Positions 59,802 through 64,000 of a stretch of DNA of 64,000 nucleotides are shown here, piece by piece; position 1 is the stretch's first letter; the number at the start of each line of letters is the position of its first letter. Below the pieces are notes generated by a model. The model was given only the letters and a program-made list of their open reading frames with translations. It searched no databases and had not been told where the DNA came from. Both the position numbers and the translations under genes were made by a program. This DNA comes from Macrocystis pyrifera (Eukaryota > Sar > Phaeophyceae > Laminariales > Laminariaceae). The stretch spans positions 13,629,992-13,693,991 of the forward strand of contig JASSKH010000003.1 in assembly GCA_031763025.1 (NCBI GenBank), given 5' to 3'.

Positions 59802-60689
59802 AACACCCGGTAGTTTGGAGTCGTCATCTTTGCGTCTGCTCTTTTGCTTGCTTCAGTGCTTACTTTAGCGCTTGCGCTAGTGATGCTTTTCTAGCCGCTG
59901 GTTTGTGTGGCTTGCTTGCTTGTTCGTCGAAGGGGGATGGGGTGGGAGGTATAGTACTTGCTTTTTCGTCATTTTATGGTCCTCGACGTTCTGGTCCGGC
60001 TTTGTCTTCGTGGTCCTACTACTACTACTCACAATTACGGTATGGTCCCCTTTTGGTCCCCTACTGCTTGCTCACGGCATGGTGTCCGCAGTATGGTATG
60101 GTCCTATTGGTCCCCCCTAGTGCTCACGGTATGGTACGGTCATACTGGTTTTCCTGTGTTGAAGGGGTGTTGCTGTAGCGGGACAGGTGGATCAAGAGGG
60201 CGCGTTGTGGTGAGGTGATGAGTCACGTTTGACGGTTGGTATGGCTGCTATTAATTCAACTGTGACGATGGGATCGTTTGCGCGACAGAGGGGAAGATGG
60301 ACGGAGGCGGCGGCGGCGGTGGGGCGGGGAGTACCCCTTCCCCCCCCCCCCCTCCCCCCCGTCTATTTGTCTTCTCCATTTCTTCGTTCGGACAGGGGAG
60401 GCACTCAAACCAAAGGCCGTGGTACATATCAACAACGCGGAGAATTAAGAAGGCGCTGGCAGCCGTGACTGTGTGATTTTTGGAGTTTTTTTTTTTTTTC
60501 AACCCGCTCGGTCGGAGGGCCGTTCGTTGTGCGACGTCAGTTACGACGCGGAGAGACGCCCTGTCACACTCACACGGACGGTGAGAGTACCCTCTCCCAA
60601 AAGGCACATGGAACATTATTTTCTGGTAGTATCGGGTACGCGGCAGCATCGCTGTGAACTATTTGTCTCTTGTGTCCCATGTACATGTA

Positions 60690-60693
<4 letters not shown>

Positions 60694-60738
<45 letters not shown>
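60694..60738. repeat. 45-base poly(C) tract
   Basis: Uninterrupted C-run preceded by ATGTATGTG. No family C or G body adjoins it. Confidence 0.9.
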
Positions 60739-60740
<2 letters not shown>

Positions 60741-61561
60741 ACATGGTGTGCAGCTTTGCATGGACGATTGATGTTAGATCAACGGGTTAGATGAGCACAT
60801 GCGACCGCACCGACGAAAAAGTCTATGAAACATGGTCGAGACAGGACAAGTGAGGGCGCTGGAAGCAAAGTCTCACGGTTATAAAACCTCTCCGGTCCCG
60901 AACATGACGAAAACATTGGGAAGCGCTGTCTCAGCATCAACCGTCTGTCTGCCTGTTATGCTTGTAGGGTAAGCGAGCGAGCTGCAGTAGGTTTATGCGA
61001 GCAGTACCATCGCGCTCTGCGTGTGTGCTGAAGGAGTTGAATGAATGCGCACGCACCTTTTTTTTTCAAGGGTATACAGTTGCGGAAACACGGTGAAACA
61101 ACGAACGTATCATCCCCTATTAGGACCTTCCTTGTCGGAGACTTTTTTTTTTCCCCAAAATTTCCAAAGCTTGGAAACTTCCAAGATACGGAGGCGTTCT
61201 GTCAAAATTTGTGAAATTCTTCAGAAGCAAAAAAAATCGGGAAATTTAAATTTCACGTATTCGGAAAAGTAATGCAGGAAAATCTTGGAAGATTAATGAA
61301 AGTGCGCGCGAAGACAACATCGAACTCATAGGAAAACATCTCTCCGATCAGAAAGGCCCTTACCGGTCTATCTCTACACGTCATAGTTTAACCCTGCAGC
61401 GCCGGGTTTTGCTTCGGGTAACCTCAATAAAAACCAATCCATCGTCGTTTGTTTCATCCCGTTTAGCCGCCGGTGTCCCGATACATTAGGGTTACATATA
61501 CCATAGCTCTCGCCATTAGGTGCGCAGTGGTACGTATGCATTCCCCAGCTTGATGTTTATG

Positions 61562-61671
61562 CTATTACGGGGGAACATAGTAAGTAGGACCTAGGGTATA
61601 CACAAAAACCTACATATTTCCCTATTTTTACTAACATTATTTGGTCCTATTTACTATGGCCCCCCGTAGTA
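61562..61671. repeat. MITE-A copy
   Basis: CTATTACGGGGGAACATAGT to GGCCCCCCGTAGTAT. Confidence 0.92.
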
Positions 61672-61754
61672 TCCTTTTACGCGACAACCAGGGTTGCACG
61701 TAACTACGAAAATCCGACACCCACCCCACTTCCCATTTTTCGAGACCCAGAAAA

Positions 61755-61994
61755 GGTGGGGGTGAGGTTGTTCTCGATATCATGCATGGCCGTAGTCGTA
61801 TTACCATAGACCCTTGCATCTCTACAATCCCGGGACGGAGCACGTCGGGTTTTCACGGACCGGACAGGCATTGCTTGCACCAAGCGCGAAGCGCCGTTAT
61901 GTGTTAGGCGAGTCGCTTAGATGGTGAGCTGCATCCTATAAAGAACCGCTTGTGAGGCGAAGTTGCATATAGAGGACAAGTTCGATGAGTTGAT
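61755..61994 (-). repeat. Family C copy, 3' half
   Basis: Plus-strand CTCGATATCATGCATGGCCG through GCACCAAGCGCGAAGCGCCG to AGTTGCATATAGAGGACAAG; diverged C-rich tail at its left. Confidence 0.88.
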
Positions 61995-62168
61995 GGGGGG
62001 GGGGGGGGGGGGGGGGGCGTACTCATTTCTTGGTTGCCTTGACCATTTTTGACCATTGATCACGCATCCCTTTCGAGCCGGAGAACCGTCCCTACTCCTA
62101 TTGATAGTAAGAGACACTTTCAACAGTTGGGCGCTCATTACGTTATTTCCCTAACTATATTCACACAG
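61995..62168 (-). repeat. Family G element, near full length
   Basis: G-run 61995-62017, then CGTACTCATTTCTTGGTTGC, ATTGATCACGCATCCCTTTC, CAACAGTTGGGCGCTCATTA. It abuts the 5' end of the family C copy. Confidence 0.88.
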
Positions 62169-63267
62169 TAGGGGGGGGGGGGGGGGGATTCTAAACCCGA
62201 GCAAAAAAAAAGTTAACAAAAAATAAAAATCGTTGCTTCGTCCAGACATCCCACCCCACTGGTTTGTTCTTCATTTTGACCCCCTCAGGAGTGAGTGTGG
62301 TGTCGCTTTGTCTCTTTACCGGGCATACCCACGCGACGACAACAAAATGTTACTGCTGAACCACCTCCTACATCTCCGATACGCCTTTAGTAGACACCAA
62401 CAGACAGAAGACCTCTACGAGCCGGTTCAAGCATAACCGCCGCAAATTTAGTACGCAAGCATCCAATGTACGTTTGCATACAAATATAATCAATCTACTG
62501 TATCTCCAAAAAACTGCGTGGACATTTCGATTTTCGTGAGGTGAAAGTACAACAACAAAAAAGCGCTGCTTTGTAATTAGTTAGTTTCAGTATAGGATCA
62601 ACTTTTGGCGTCGCACATGACTCGGTATTGGTCTTACGCAGTCAGTTCTTCGAACATTTGCGCGATCACTGCAACAGACATGCCTTTGAGTACCTGGAAC
62701 CGGTTCGGCCAGAAAAAAAGAAGAAAAGAAAAAAAAAAGAAGTGGTTTCTCCCTTGCAGAAACGCCTGACTGTTAAAAACCTTTTGGAAGGCCTGTGGTT
62801 GGTCGGGACACAATTTCGCCGCTACCGCCAGCCCTAGGCCCTCAACAAAAAAAAACTGACAATGCCTCCCTCTTCCGCAGTTCATTGCGGTCAGTATGTA
62901 TGTAGCAAGTATGTGAAACTCCAGTAGATAATTGCGATCGGCATTCGTGACGGACAAAACTTTGGGCGGTACGCTTGAACCCGCCTGTGGTGTCTTAAAC
63001 CTTTTCCTTTTTCTTTTTGGGATCAAGGTGCTACACCGACAACAAGCAAAAAATCAGGCGCGCGTACCCATTGGTGGGCGGCCTGCTCTGCAGATAGATA
63101 CAGCAGCAGGAAGAGCAGTATCATCCTGCGAAGGAGGAGGGTGTTTACCACCAATCTCATTGCCGAGTAGTTCGTTGCGCTGCGAAGTGCACCGTTTCCG
63201 ACCACACTACGACCCCAACAGCGCGGGTTTAGCTTACACCGAAACTTCTGGCCGATACCTTACTACA

Positions 63268-63345
63268 GTAGTCACACGACACGAAATTGGAACGTGGAAG
63301 TGTGGTGAGCTTAAGCTTTATTTTAACCAATCCGCCGGAGGATAT
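63268..63345 (+). repeat. Short dispersed repeat, copy 2
   Basis: Same blocks as 36249-36335, including ACGAAATTGGAACGTGGAAG and ACCAATCCGCCGGAGGAT. Confidence 0.85.
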
Positions 63346-63482
63346 TAAAAAAACAACAACAACAACATATTTTTCGTCCCTTAGAGCCTCTTGAACCCCC
63401 CACGTCTCCATGGCATGGCACGGAGTGGAGCGGAGCGCACCGAGTCTTGCAAGAACTAAGACTACTATTGTCAGGCCGGTGG

Positions 63483-63483
<1 letters not shown>

Positions 63484-63529
<46 letters not shown>
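63484..63529. repeat. 46-base poly(G) tract
   Basis: Uninterrupted G-run between GGCC-GGTGGC and CGAGCGG. Confidence 0.9.
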
Positions 63530-63622
63530 CGAGCGGAAAGGGGTGGAGAGAAAGACGAAAGGAAAAAAAATGCCCCTGACTTACTCGGATATACGAAGCG
63601 GCCACCAGCGGCGATTCCTAAA

Positions 63623-63670
63623 CTAGACCGACTGGTGGTGCTTGAACTCTTCGTACAAGGTGAGCCACGT
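63623..63670 (-). CDS. Possible terminal exon of a minus-strand gene (speculative)
   Basis: After a TAG acceptor the minus strand reads TWLTLYEEFKHHQSV and stop. The preceding sequence is fairly pyrimidine-rich. Sixteen codons cannot be assigned; the alternation of strands in this window would predict a minus-strand gene here. Confidence 0.15.
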   Translation of the reverse strand, partial: TWLTLYEEFKHHQSV

Positions 63671-64000
63671 CTACTTATACTCGCACGAAGTCGGCGTGTG
63701 GCGGGAGGGGAGACCGACCTACCATACTCCGTATAAACTATACCAAGGTACGTAGATGCTCCCTGTACTGCTGTAAGTCTAATACTACAGTAAAACCTAG
63801 ATCCAAGGGCTGATCTACTTGAAAAAAAGGGTAAATACTAATACTAAGGACGTACCGACCGAAGTTTAATTGGGTCGGAGGCGCGTGTGCGTGGGCACGC
63901 CACAGGAGCCTCCGGAGGGCCCCCGACGACCTCTTCTTTCTCTCGCGCTATAAGCGTGTACGTATAAGCCCGAAAACTACTTGATAAAATACCTACCAGG

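Larger units (their letters stand above)
59802..64000. other. 3' flank of L10, no supportable gene
   Basis: Contains a 45-base poly(C) at 60694-60738, a MITE-A, adjacent family C and G elements, a copy of the short dispersed repeat and a 46-base poly(G). The stretch 62230-62830 has protein-like open frames without recognised similarity. About 60800-61550 shows nothing. Confidence 0.55.

Overview
The window looks like nuclear DNA of a photosynthetic stramenopile, most likely a brown alga. It carries the 3' part of an aureochrome, a blue-light receptor family restricted to photosynthetic stramenopiles. Two further genes have red-lineage bipartite plastid presequences with a Phe after the signal-peptide cleavage site. 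The genes have many GT-AG introns full of dispersed repeats, and adjacent genes alternate strands strictly (+ - + - +), a layout described for Ectocarpus. Exon calls rest on protein-family matches and on agreement of intron phase across junctions. Nothing was searched against a database.

Layout: (1) 1-5237 (+): LOV domain and acidic tail of an aureochrome; its bZIP part lies upstream of the window. (2) 13012-19402 (-): KIN17, a zinc-finger DNA/RNA-binding protein. (3) about 19556-34160 (+): argininosuccinate lyase (ASL), the last step of arginine synthesis and the arginine-yielding step of the urea cycle. (4) 38212-47299 (-): a plastid-type Deg/HtrA serine protease with very long low-complexity extensions. 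(5) 47542-59801 (+): plastid (bacterial-type) ribosomal protein L10, whose targeting exon appears to be separated from the body by a 10.6 kb intron. KIN17/ASL and Deg/L10 are two head-to-head pairs with short shared promoter regions. The stretches 5.2-13 kb, 34.2-38.2 kb and 59.8-64 kb hold no gene I can support.

The rest is dominated by several repeat families named here. MITE-A is about 110 bp, with TTACGGGGG inverted ends and TA target duplications, and about 20 copies are present. MITE-B is about 90 bp and palindromic. Family D is about 250 bp and family E about 200 bp. Family F is a palindromic cluster. Families C (about 530 bp) and G (about 160 bp) are two SINE-like families with a common 3' end that runs into a poly(C) tail. 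Intronic C and G copies close to an exon have their poly(C) end turned toward that exon: sense copies upstream of acceptors, antisense copies just after donors. This is the most unusual pattern in the window. A second is an over-represented 8-mer, TATTAATA, that has the structure expected of MITE-A excision scars.

Three of the five genes (aureochrome, KIN17, Deg) each need one base removed to keep frame. Two of these sites lie in G/C homopolymers, so uncorrected sequencing or assembly error must be considered before calling any of them pseudogenes.
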